Both the position numbers and the translations under genes were made by a program. From Thermoleophilia bacterium (GTDB lineage: Bacteria; Actinomycetota; Thermoleophilia; Gaiellales; Gaiellaceae), in NCBI GenBank assembly GCA_014534415.1, contig JACVRM010000091.1, forward strand, positions 1 through 8,415: a stretch of DNA of 8,415 nucleotides. The letters are read 5' to 3'. The notes under the pieces are model-generated. The model saw nothing but the letters and a program-made list of their open reading frames with translations, was not told the origin of the DNA and searched no databases. Below, one piece after another: positions 1 to 5,207 of the stretch (within the stretch, counting starts at the first letter, position 1; every line of letters starts with the position of its first letter).

Positions 1-482
1 CCGCCAGCCGGAGCCGAGAGCGACACTGAGCTGTAGGCGCGGCCGCTCTCGAGCGCCTCCAGCACGGCCTCCTCGTCGACGCCGGCCTCCTTCGCCAGCT
101 CCGCGATCGTCGGCGAACGGCCGAGCTGTACGGTCAGCTGCTCGACGATCCGCGAGAGCTGCACGGAGAGCTCCTGGAGGCCGCGTGGCACGCGGACCGA
201 CCAGCCCTTGTCCCGGAAGTGGCGCTTGATCTCGCCGATGATGTTCGGCGTCGCGTAGGTCGTCAGCTCGACGCCGCGGCTCAAGTCGAACCGGTCGATT
301 GCCTTGATGAGCCCGATCGCGCCGATTTGCACGAGGTCCTCGAGCTGCTCGCCGCGATACGAGTAGCGCCGTGCGAGCGAGCGCACGAGGGACATGTACT
401 GCTCGATGAGCTGCTCGCGCGCGGCCAGGTCGCCGTGCTCGTGGTAACGGCGGAGTAAGAGCTTGTCGTCGGCGCCGGCCAC
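1..482 (-). CDS. RNA polymerase sigma factor, SigB/SigF family (partial, 3' end outside window)
   Basis: Alternative sigma-70 factor of the SigB/SigF/SigG group; it would direct RNA polymerase to stress or developmental promoters. I translated 160 residues from a GTG at 482; the C-terminal part (rest of region 3, region 4) lies beyond the window. Region 2 is clear: DLVQIGAIGLIKAIDRFD at residues 49-66 (core-binding region 2.2) and YATPNIIGEIKRHFRDKGW at 76-94, followed by SVRVPRGLQEL, the hallmark of this family. Region 3 includes LGRSPTIAELAKEAGV at 120-135. The GTG shares one base with the TAG stop of the anti-sigma gene (TAGTG), so translation is probably coupled, and no upstream start exists in this frame nearby. 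The order anti-sigma then sigma matches rsbW-sigB and spoIIAB-sigF. No rsbV-like anti-anti-sigma gene is next to it; mnmA is. The exact sigma name cannot be decided from a fragment. Confidence 0.93.
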   Translation of the reverse strand, partial: MAGADDKLLLRRYHEHGDLAAREQLIEQYMSLVRSLARRYSYRGEQLEDLVQIGAIGLIKAIDRFDLSRGVELTTYATPNIIGEIKRHFRDKGWSVRVPRGLQELSVQLSRIVEQLTVQLGRSPTIAELAKEAGVDEEAVLEALESGRAYSSVSLSAPAG

Positions 483-853
483 TAGCCGACCGCTTTCTTG
501 AGGTGCACCCAGTCGCCGTCCGGGGTCGACTCGAGCTCCACACCGTCGACGGTGGAGTCGAGGACCCGCCGCAGCCCGAGCTCCTGCGCGGGCGACGGCT
601 GGAGATCGGCGCGGAGCGTCTCGGGCTCGAACGGTCCGAGCCTGGCCTCGAGCGTCCCGACGTCGACGCGCACCTCGATCGTCACGTCGCCGGGACCACC
701 CTCGCGCCCGAGCACCTCGTCGAGCGCGACCTGGAGGTCCTCGAGCGCCTCCAGCGTGACGTTCTGGCGTAGGGCGACGCCGCCGAGCACGAGATGGGCC
801 ACGGCGAAGTAGGGCCGCTGGCGCGGCACGGTCAGGCTGACGCGGTCGGTCAC
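482..853 (-). CDS. RsbW/SpoIIAB-like anti-sigma factor with eroded ATP site
   Basis: 123 residues, close to the usual 130-160 of RsbW-type GHKL anti-sigma kinases. By position and shape it should hold the downstream sigma factor inactive. The helix LEDLQVALDEVLGREG (37-52) lines up with the RsbW N-box helix (pattern E-x-x-x-N), but the Asn is replaced by Arg50. The strand LEARLGPFE (68-76) sits where the DxGxG box should be, and no Asp-Gly pair is present. The C-terminal GLRRVLDSTVDGVELES (93-109) then GDWVHLKK matches the family's closing helix and strand. The start is a GTG preceded by GGGGA seven bases upstream (861-865); mnmA ends 55 nt before. Seen: the missing residues. Known: in RsbW/SpoIIAB these residues bind Mg-ATP for partner phosphorylation. 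Inferred: it may bind sigma without kinase activity. It could also be another GHKL-fold regulator. Confidence 0.75.
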   Translation of the reverse strand: MTDRVSLTVPRQRPYFAVAHLVLGGVALRQNVTLEALEDLQVALDEVLGREGGPGDVTIEVRVDVGTLEARLGPFEPETLRADLQPSPAQELGLRRVLDSTVDGVELESTPDGDWVHLKKAVG

Positions 854-860
854 GTGGCGG

Positions 861-865
861 TCCCC
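861..865 (-). promoter_or_regulatory. Ribosome binding site of the anti-sigma gene
   Basis: GGGGA on the minus strand, seven bases before the GTG at 853. It supports this start for the anti-sigma gene over longer versions running back into mnmA. I saw no convincing SigB-type promoter (GTTT...GGGTAW) in the 55-nt gap between the mnmA stop and this gene. Confidence 0.5.
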
Positions 866-908
866 ATCCCCACAAGCGCATCTTGACGCACGCGTCGCGC
901 GAGCGGGA

Positions 909-2168
909 TCACGCGGCGCCGACCGACCGTATCGTCCCCGCGCCGACGACCGCTCCCTCGTCGTAGAGCACGGCGGTCTGCCCGCGCGCGACGCCGTGCA
1001 CCGGTCGGTCGAGCTCGAGGCGGAAACCGCGCGGCGTCGGCCTCACGCGCGCCGGCACCGGCTCGGAGCGTGCACGGAGCTTCGCCGTGCACCGCTCCAC
1101 TGTGACGTAGAGACGGCCGGCGACGGTGACGGTCGCGGCCGCGAGCGACTCGCGGGGGCCGACGACCACCGCGTTGCGGCGCGGCTCGGTGCGAAGCGCG
1201 TAGAACGGCTCGGCGGCCGTGACGCCGAGGCCGCGACGCTGGCCCGGAGTGAACCGCCAGTAGCCGTCGTGGCGGCCGAGCTCCCGGCCCGACTCGTCGA
1301 CGATCGGCCCCGAGGCAATCGGCAGGCCCTGGCGCTCCAGGAACGCGCGATAGTCGCCGCCCGCGAGGAAGCACGCCTCCTGGCTGTCGGCGCGGCGCGC
1401 GACGGCGAGGCGGGCGCGCTCCGCCTCGGCGCGCGTCTCATCCTTCGTCTGGTCGCCGAGGGGGAACCACAGCCGCTCGAGCGCGGACGGGTCGAGCGTG
1501 GCGAGCATGTACGACTGGTCCTTCGCCTCGTCGAGCGCGCGGGCGACGAGCAAGCGCCCGTCGCGCTCGACGAGGCGCGCGTAGTGGCCGGTGGCGAGCC
1601 GTGCGGCGCCGGCACGGCGCGCGAAGGCGAGCAGCTCGCCGAAGCGGAAGCGGCCGTTGCAGCGGGTGCAGGGATTCGGCGTCTCGCCGCGCGCGTAGGA
1701 GCGGACGAACGGCTCGACGATCGCGTCGCGGAAGTCCTCGCGTGCGTCCAGCGTCACGTGGGGCAGGCCTAGGGCGTGGCACGTCTCGCGCGCCGTGACC
1801 ACGGCCGCAGGCGAGCAGCACGCGCGCGAGGCGTCCGGACCTTCCGGATCGAGCCAGAGGCGGAGCGTCACTCCGATCGCCTTCGGGCCTGCGCGGAGCA
1901 GCGCCACGGCGCTGTCCACGCCGCCGCTCATGGCCACGGCGACGCGCTCGGGATGCGGTGCGGCGCGGAACGCGCGCCCGAGCGCGGCGGCCAGCGCGTC
2001 CACGGCGAGCGGCTCGCCGCGCACGGCGGCGGCCTCGAGCAGGCTCAGGCCCTCGAGCGGCCGCTCGAGTCCCGCGGCATCCGCGCTGACGATGCGGTCC
2101 CCCTCCACGCCGAGGCGGACGAGCGCCCACTCGCCGTCGCGCGACGCATCTCCGACGATCTCCCGCAC
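909..2168 (-). CDS. mnmA: tRNA-specific 2-thiouridylase MnmA with N-terminal extension
   Basis: Adenylates U34 of Lys/Glu/Gln tRNAs and inserts sulfur to give 2-thiouridine. With the chosen GTG start at 2168 it has 419 residues. The PP-loop SGGVDS is at 81-86, ACCSP at 116-120, the tRNA-site motif TPNPCTRCNGRFRF at 163-176, TGHYAR at 193-198, DEAKDQSYML at 213-222, and the second catalytic Cys at 266 (SQEACF). Cys170 and Cys266 match the E. coli catalytic pair; the extra Cys167 makes a CxxC, the type linked to a [4Fe-4S] cluster in Thermus MnmA. Residues 1-70 precede the PP-loop and are absent from E. coli MnmA. They read like a cysteine-free piece of a NifU/IscU scaffold (GDRIVSADAAG, then LSLLEAAAVRGEPL). 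Longer starts, up to 2441, run into the noncoding-looking stretch and add low-complexity Arg/Pro sequence. No Shine-Dalgarno is visible; a -10-like box suggests a leaderless mRNA. Confidence 0.95.
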   Translation of the reverse strand: MREIVGDASRDGEWALVRLGVEGDRIVSADAAGLERPLEGLSLLEAAAVRGEPLAVDALAAALGRAFRAAPHPERVAVAMSGGVDSAVALLRAGPKAIGVTLRLWLDPEGPDASRACCSPAAVVTARETCHALGLPHVTLDAREDFRDAIVEPFVRSYARGETPNPCTRCNGRFRFGELLAFARRAGAARLATGHYARLVERDGRLLVARALDEAKDQSYMLATLDPSALERLWFPLGDQTKDETRAEAERARLAVARRADSQEACFLAGGDYRAFLERQGLPIASGPIVDESGRELGRHDGYWRFTPGQRRGLGVTAAEPFYALRTEPRRNAVVVGPRESLAAATVTVAGRLYVTVERCTAKLRARSEPVPARVRPTPRGFRLELDRPVHGVARGQTAVLYDEGAVVGAGTIRSVGAA

Positions 2169-2174
2169 ACGCCG

Positions 2175-2180
2175 AGCGTA
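2175..2180 (-). promoter_or_regulatory. mnmA: Candidate -10 box (TACGCT) for a leaderless mnmA transcript
   Basis: TACGCT on the minus strand fits the TANNNT -10 pattern common in actinobacteria. Six bases separate it from the GTG at 2168, so transcription would begin at or next to the start codon. There is no Shine-Dalgarno before that GTG, which fits a leaderless mRNA. No good -35 is visible. Chance occurrence of TANNNT is not negligible, so this is tentative. Confidence 0.35.
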
Positions 2181-2275
2181 GCGGCTGCCGGTCGGCGGGC
2201 CCTGCTCGGCGGGGCAGCCGCGGCGCGCAACGGCGGGGACTGTCCCTCGAGATCGGCCCGCGGGGACGCGTCGTT

Positions 2276-2293
2276 CGCCACGAAAGCGTGGCG
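2276..2293 (-). repeat. Perfect 7-bp inverted repeat upstream of mnmA
   Basis: On the minus strand CGCCACG and CGTGGCG flank a CTTT loop, about 108 nt before the mnmA start. No U-run follows, so it is not a standard terminator. It could be an operator or part of a leader RNA if mnmA has a second, upstream promoter. A chance origin is possible at this GC content. Confidence 0.4.
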
Positions 2294-2315
2294 GATCGTT
2301 CACAGGATCGCGCGG

Positions 2316-2486
2316 CGCGGCTCGCGAGGTACAGTGACCCCGCTCGACCTCGTGCGTGGTTCCGCGTTTCCCGATTGGAACCAACACCAGAGAAGAGGGA
2401 GCCTGCGTCCGGCGGACGCCGGCAGGGCACCCACCTGGCATGGCCAGGTTCTCCGGGGCGCGGAAACATCGGCGAGGTTCACCGCG
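2316..2486 (-). other. Candidate structured RNA element (unknown family)
   Basis: Minus-strand RNA of about 170 nt can form a branched fold. The outer ends pair as CGCGG + CTCGC (2482-2486, 2472-2476) with GCGAG + CCGCG (2321-2325, 2316-2320). An inner 8-bp stem joins CCGGAGAA (2456-2449) and TTCTCTGG (2394-2387); its one G-U wobble would be an A-C mismatch if plus were transcribed. Inside it sit a CCTGGC/GCCAGG hairpin (2434-2448) and a CCTGC/GCAGG hairpin (2402-2426). Beyond it lie TGGTTCC/GGAACCA with a 13-nt loop (2357-2383) and a CGAGGT/ACCTCG stem (2325-2352). Some stems compete for bases, notably at 2325, 2449 and with the neighbouring terminator arm. It matches no riboswitch, 6S, SRP, tmRNA or RNase P signature that I know. 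At this GC content some pairing is expected by chance. Confidence 0.28.
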
Positions 2487-2509
2487 GGGGAGCCGAGCGC
2501 TCCCCCGCG
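2483..2509 (-). terminator. Strong GC hairpin, probable terminator of the hisS-aspS-envelope operon
   Basis: On the minus strand CGCGGGGGAG and CTCCCCCGCG form a perfect 10-bp stem, extendable by one G-C pair, leaving a 5-nt loop. It lies 56 nt after the stop of the barrel protein gene, where the operon should end. No U-tract follows, which is common for actinobacterial hairpin terminators but weakens the call. Since it is symmetric it could also act on plus-strand transcripts. Confidence 0.5.
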
Positions 2510-2565
2510 AGCGACTTCGTTACCGCCTGCGGGCGGCGCGTCGCACGGGCGGCTCGCCGGGCGGC

Positions 2566-2994
2566 CTACCCGGTGCTCGCGAAGCGCCAGCGCACGATGT
2601 CCGTACTGCGCAGGCCGAGCAGCTTCGCGAGCGCCGCCGACACGGCGAACTGCGTGCCCGCCGGCGTTCGCCGCGCGATCACCTGCGTCAGCACCTCGCG
2701 CGAGCCGAACGCGACGAAGATCTTCGCGCCGCAGGGCAGCACGGGGTGCGCCACGCCGGCGGTGCGCGCGCGGACGACGAAACCGCACGCCGTTCGCTCG
2801 CCGGCAGTCTCGGCCAGGCGCGGCGCCGCCGGCCCCTCGTACCACCCGCCGCCGGGCGCCGGAACCGACTCGGGGAGCACCGGCGGGTCGGGCTCGTCTG
2901 TGCGCTGCTCGACGATCGCCAGCGCGCCGACCGCGCATAGCAGTGCGACCGCGCCGAGCCCGAAGCTCCGCTGAACGAGCGCAAGCACGGTCAT
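2566..2994 (-). CDS. Membrane-anchored double-psi beta-barrel (RlpA-like) protein, acidic residues missing
   Basis: 142 residues. One N-terminal membrane helix or uncleaved signal (about 11-28), a Pro-rich linker (33-50), then a small domain from GGWYEGP (49-55). TACGF (68-72), TAGVAHPVLPCGAKIFV (78-94) and FAVSAALAKLLGL (116-128) followed by DIVRWRF follow the order of RlpA/DPBB domains (WYG, TAcG, GvAh..LPcGt.v, v.DRGP, iDLS.aaa..lGl). Cys70 and Cys88 probably form a disulfide, implying an extracytoplasmic domain. The segment that normally reads v-D-R-G-P is VIARRTP (105-111), and the IDLS Asp is replaced in FAVS, so lytic activity is doubtful; a glycan- or peptidoglycan-binding role is inferred. 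The ATG overlaps the stop of the preceding membrane protein gene by 4 nt (ATGA), which fixes the start over a frame running back to 3105. It is the last gene of the probable operon. Confidence 0.78.
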   Translation of the reverse strand: MTVLALVQRSFGLGAVALLCAVGALAIVEQRTDEPDPPVLPESVPAPGGGWYEGPAAPRLAETAGERTACGFVVRARTAGVAHPVLPCGAKIFVAFGSREVLTQVIARRTPAGTQFAVSAALAKLLGLRSTDIVRWRFASTG

Positions 2995-3659
2995 GCCCGG
3001 CCTGTCAGCTCGGCGAACGACTCGCGCACGAGCTCGTCGAATTCCGCCGGCAGCATCCCGTCCGGGCTCGCGTATTCGCGGAGGTAGACGAGCAGCGCCG
3101 CCCACTCCTCGTCACGTTGCACGTCGCCGCCCGCGCGTTCGCGCGCGCGCCGCTCGAGCTCCCACAGGTTCCATCCGGCCCCGCGCCGCAACGGAAGCTC
3201 GACGACCGCCGGCGGCGCAGGCGAAGCGACCGGCTCCGGCTCCGGCTCGCGTGGCACTTCAACCGGCGGCGCCGGCCGCGGTTGCGGCATCGTCTCCGGC
3301 CGCGGCTCCGGCTCGACGGGGCCGGCGACGCCCGGCTGTTCGTCGACCGGTACGACGATGCGATCGCCCCGCGCACCGGCACGCTCAACGGCAGCCGGCT
3401 CGACAGCCTCCTCCTCGCGCTCCGCGACGACGAGCGGCGCGGCCGCCTCCTCGTCCGTCTCCCGGGGAGTTTCGAGGTCGCCGTCGACCCCGTGCGCGCG
3501 CGGCTGGAGCATCGTGCGCTCCAGCACGGCGACGAGCACCCACGCGACAGCCATGACGATCGCGAACGGCGCGACGTCCACGCCGGCCACGGCGAGCGCG
3601 ATGCCGAGCGCGACGAGCGCGGCACCCTCGACCGCGAAGCGCAGCCGCGCCGACGCCAC
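2991..3659 (-). CDS. Two-helix membrane protein B with Pro/Glu linker and C-terminal helical domain
   Basis: 222 residues, no function I can name. Two predicted membrane helices (about 9-27 and 32-47) with a very short turn, so both ends probably face the cytoplasm. A long Glu/Pro-rich linker (about 58-155, with PEPEPEP-like runs) leads to a compact amphipathic C-terminal domain: GWNLWELERRARERAGG (162-178), then EEWAALLVYLREYA (184-197) and DGMLPAEFDELVRESFAEL (200-218). That domain is richer in hydrophobic and aromatic residues than the linker and looks like a protein-protein module. The first 48 residues align without gaps with those of protein A encoded just upstream, so the two are tandem paralogs. 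The GTG start is 3 nt after A's stop and is preceded by GAGGAG nine bases upstream. The end overlaps the barrel protein gene by 4 nt. Confidence 0.8.
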   Translation of the reverse strand: MASARLRFAVEGAALVALGIALAVAGVDVAPFAIVMAVAWVLVAVLERTMLQPRAHGVDGDLETPRETDEEAAAPLVVAEREEEAVEPAAVERAGARGDRIVVPVDEQPGVAGPVEPEPRPETMPQPRPAPPVEVPREPEPEPVASPAPPAVVELPLRRGAGWNLWELERRARERAGGDVQRDEEWAALLVYLREYASPDGMLPAEFDELVRESFAELTGRA

Positions 3660-3662
3660 CGC

Positions 3663-4367
3663 CTAGCGCTCCTCGACGCGACGCTCGGCGGTGTCCTCAT
3701 CGTCCGGGTCGGCCGGCCTGGAGATCAGCCGGACGTGGCGGCGCGACGGCCGCTCTTGCGGGACGACGTCGACGTCCTCCGGTTCGTCGCGCGCCCGTCG
3801 CCAGAAGGGCCGCCTGCGCGGCCTCGGCTGTAGCGGCTCGGGGGGCGGCCCAGGTTCTTCGTCGAGTTCCCCAGCGCCCGCGGTAGGTTCACCCGCCTCC
3901 GCCACGGGCTCCGGGACCGGCGCATCACTTTCGGCGACGGCCTCGAAGACGGGCTCCCCGGCGACCGGCTCGGGCTCCGCCTCGGTGACGGTCTCGCCGG
4001 GGTACTGCTCCGCAGGAGGTTCGTCGCCGGCCTCAGCGACGGCGGGCTGCGAGTCCCCCCGCGCTTCGCTGCGCTCGGCAACGTCCGGCACGTGCTCGGG
4101 CACTGGCGCTTCCTCCTCGGCCTCACCGGCGACCGCGTGCGGCGCGCCGGCGGCCTCCGTCTCCACACTCGCCGCCGACACGGCGACCGGAGCCGGTTGG
4201 CGGACGGCGAGCCGCCATGACGCGAGCTCCACGAGCGCCGTCAGAAGCCAGCCGAGCGCCATCACTCCGATGATCTGTGCAGCCGACAGGTCGGCCAGCC
4301 CCGCCGCCACCGCGAGCGCCACGAGGAACAGCGCCTCGAGAGCGAATCTCCGCCCAGATCCCGCCAT
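3663..4367 (-). CDS. Two-helix membrane protein A with long acidic tail (paralog of B)
   Basis: 234 residues, unknown function. Two predicted membrane helices (about 10-26 and 30-48), then a long disordered-looking tail rich in Glu, Ala, Pro and Val (about 58-178), a strongly basic patch (RPRRRPFWRRAR, 182-193) and a charged end with RRHVRLISR (209-217). Residues 1-48 align without gaps with protein B encoded next, with 20 identities including RFA (7-9), LVAL (15-18), VMA (35-37) and W40. The C-terminal domain of B is absent here. The likely start is the ATG at 4367, 15 nt after the coiled-coil gene stop; no strong Shine-Dalgarno is visible, suggesting translation by reinitiation. The acidic, repetitive tail could resemble eukaryote-like linkers by composition alone, so database hits there should be distrusted. 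Confidence 0.78.
   Translation of the reverse strand: MAGSGRRFALEALFLVALAVAAGLADLSAAQIIGVMALGWLLTALVELASWRLAVRQPAPVAVSAASVETEAAGAPHAVAGEAEEEAPVPEHVPDVAERSEARGDSQPAVAEAGDEPPAEQYPGETVTEAEPEPVAGEPVFEAVAESDAPVPEPVAEAGEPTAGAGELDEEPGPPPEPLQPRPRRRPFWRRARDEPEDVDVVPQERPSRRHVRLISRPADPDDEDTAERRVEER
3669..3674 (-). promoter_or_regulatory. Ribosome binding site deciding the start of protein B
   Basis: GAGGAG on the minus strand, inside the last codons of protein A, nine bases before the GTG at 3659. It supports the GTG start and close translational linkage of the two paralogs. Confidence 0.6.
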
Positions 4368-4382
4368 CGTGCGGGACGGACG

Positions 4383-5207
4383 TTAGCCCGCGTCCCCGCT
4401 GGAGCTCGCGCTGCCCGGCCGCTCGAGGCCTTCGGCGGGCGCCTGCGCGACGGGCCGCGGTAGCGGCGCCGCCGAGCCTGTCGCATCCGCCTCGCTCTTC
4501 GCCTGGGCGAGCAGCGCGTCGACGACACGACTGATGGCCGGCTCGCCGAGTCCGGCCGCGGACAGGAGCTGCTCGGCGCCCTGCTGGGCGCGCGACATGA
4601 TCGTCGCAGCCTGCGCGCGCGCCCACTCGAGTGTCTGCTCGACCTCGGCCCGAGCCGCGTTCGTCAGTTCGGTTGCCTGGTGGCGCGCCTGCTCGAGCAG
4701 GCGCGCCGCGCGCGCCTCGGCCTCGCGGACCTCCTGGCTCGCTTCGCGGTTCGCGTCGGCGAGCAGCTGCCGTGCCTCGTTACGCGCGGCGTTCAGCGTC
4801 TCCGCGCGCAGGCGCTCGCTCTCCTGGCGGAAGCGCTCGACGTCCGCCTCCTGCTGCTGCATCTCCTGCTGCCGCCGGCGAAGCTCGGCCTCCGTACGGC
4901 GCAGCTGCGCGGCGGACGCACGCTGCGCGTCGCGCTCGAGCACGTCGGCGAACTCCGCTGCCTCGCGGATGAGGTGGAGCGCATCCATGCGCATCGCGTG
5001 GCCGGTCGGCTCCACGTCCGCCGTGCGGCCGGCCGCCTTGAGCACGCGCAGCTGCGCCTGCAGCTGGACGACGTGGCGACGGTACGCATCGAACGCCTCG
5101 CGCACGCTGTCCACGTCGTAGCCGCGTTCGGCGGTCGGCAGGTCCTCGAGTCGCGGCAGCGACGTGATTGCCGGCGTGGGCGCCCGGCGGGCCGGATCCT
5201 CAGCCAT
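4383..5207 (-). CDS. DivIVA-like coiled-coil protein
   Basis: 274 residues, cytoplasmic, no membrane segment. The N-terminal part PRLEDLPTAERGYDVDSVRE (18-37) followed by AFDAYRRHVVQLQAQLRVLK (38-57) resembles the DivIVA/Wag31 pattern (rGYd.deVd.fl) that precedes a coiled coil. From about residue 75 to 215 it is almost continuously helical and rich in Ala, Glu, Arg and Gln, with Gln runs at 113-119 and roughly 11-residue periodicity (EARQLLADANREA, EARAARLLEQARHQA). The last 30 residues are Pro/Ala/Ser-rich and probably disordered. DivIVA proteins mark the septum or poles in actinobacteria; a scaffold role for the membrane proteins encoded next is inferred. The ATG overlaps the end of aspS by 8 nt and has an excellent Shine-Dalgarno, which rejects a longer start at 5306. 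Other coiled-coil families (V-type ATPase subunit E-like, SMC-like) cannot be excluded. Confidence 0.75.
   Translation of the reverse strand: MAEDPARRAPTPAITSLPRLEDLPTAERGYDVDSVREAFDAYRRHVVQLQAQLRVLKAAGRTADVEPTGHAMRMDALHLIREAAEFADVLERDAQRASAAQLRRTEAELRRRQQEMQQQEADVERFRQESERLRAETLNAARNEARQLLADANREASQEVREAEARAARLLEQARHQATELTNAARAEVEQTLEWARAQAATIMSRAQQGAEQLLSAAGLGEPAISRVVDALLAQAKSEADATGSAAPLPRPVAQAPAEGLERPGSASSSGDAG

Larger units (their letters stand above)
2169..2565. other. Gene-free stretch between the envelope cassette and mnmA
   Basis: About 400 nt without a coding region I can support on either strand; open frames here are products of high GC and encode low-complexity Arg/Ala/Pro sequence. 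It holds a strong GC hairpin just after the upstream operon, a run of smaller hairpins that can join into a branched RNA, a 7-bp hairpin at 2276-2293 and the -10-like box before mnmA. The part 2357-2400 drops to about 55% GC by hand count, clearly below its surroundings, which supports a noncoding role. Confidence 0.6.

Noticed and set aside
854..908. SigB/SigF-type autoregulatory promoter before the anti-sigma gene
   Set aside because: No GTTT...GGGTAW pair with proper spacing; only a GGGGAT word that overlaps the ribosome binding site region.
2355..2390. tRNA T-arm-like GGTTCCAATC
   Set aside because: No matching acceptor, D or anticodon arms at tRNA distances; the word is better explained by the TGGTTCC/GGAACCA hairpin.
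2325..2395. Cobalamin-riboswitch-like words (CGGGAA and GTCACTGTACC) on the minus strand
   Set aside because: The core GGTG..AA..CC segment and the order of conserved boxes are missing, and neither flanking gene has a B12 link.
2169..2441. In-frame ATG extension of mnmA back to 2441
   Set aside because: The added 91 residues are low-complexity Arg/Pro/Gly, overlap the hairpin-rich stretch, and the family-like sequence begins at the GTG at 2168.
2400..2460. T-box-like GGTGGGTGCC on the minus strand
   Set aside because: The AGGGTGGNACCGCG core and the specifier hairpin are absent, and the downstream gene mnmA is not a usual T-box target.
3231..3249. CGGCTC tandem repeats
   Set aside because: Encode Glu-Pro repeats in the linker of membrane protein B; coding low complexity, not a separate repeat element.
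1776..3833. 685-codon open frame on the plus strand crossing mnmA, the intergenic region and two other genes
   Set aside because: It is antisense to well-recognised genes, is very Arg/Ala-rich with no domain, and is explained by lack of stop codons at high GC.
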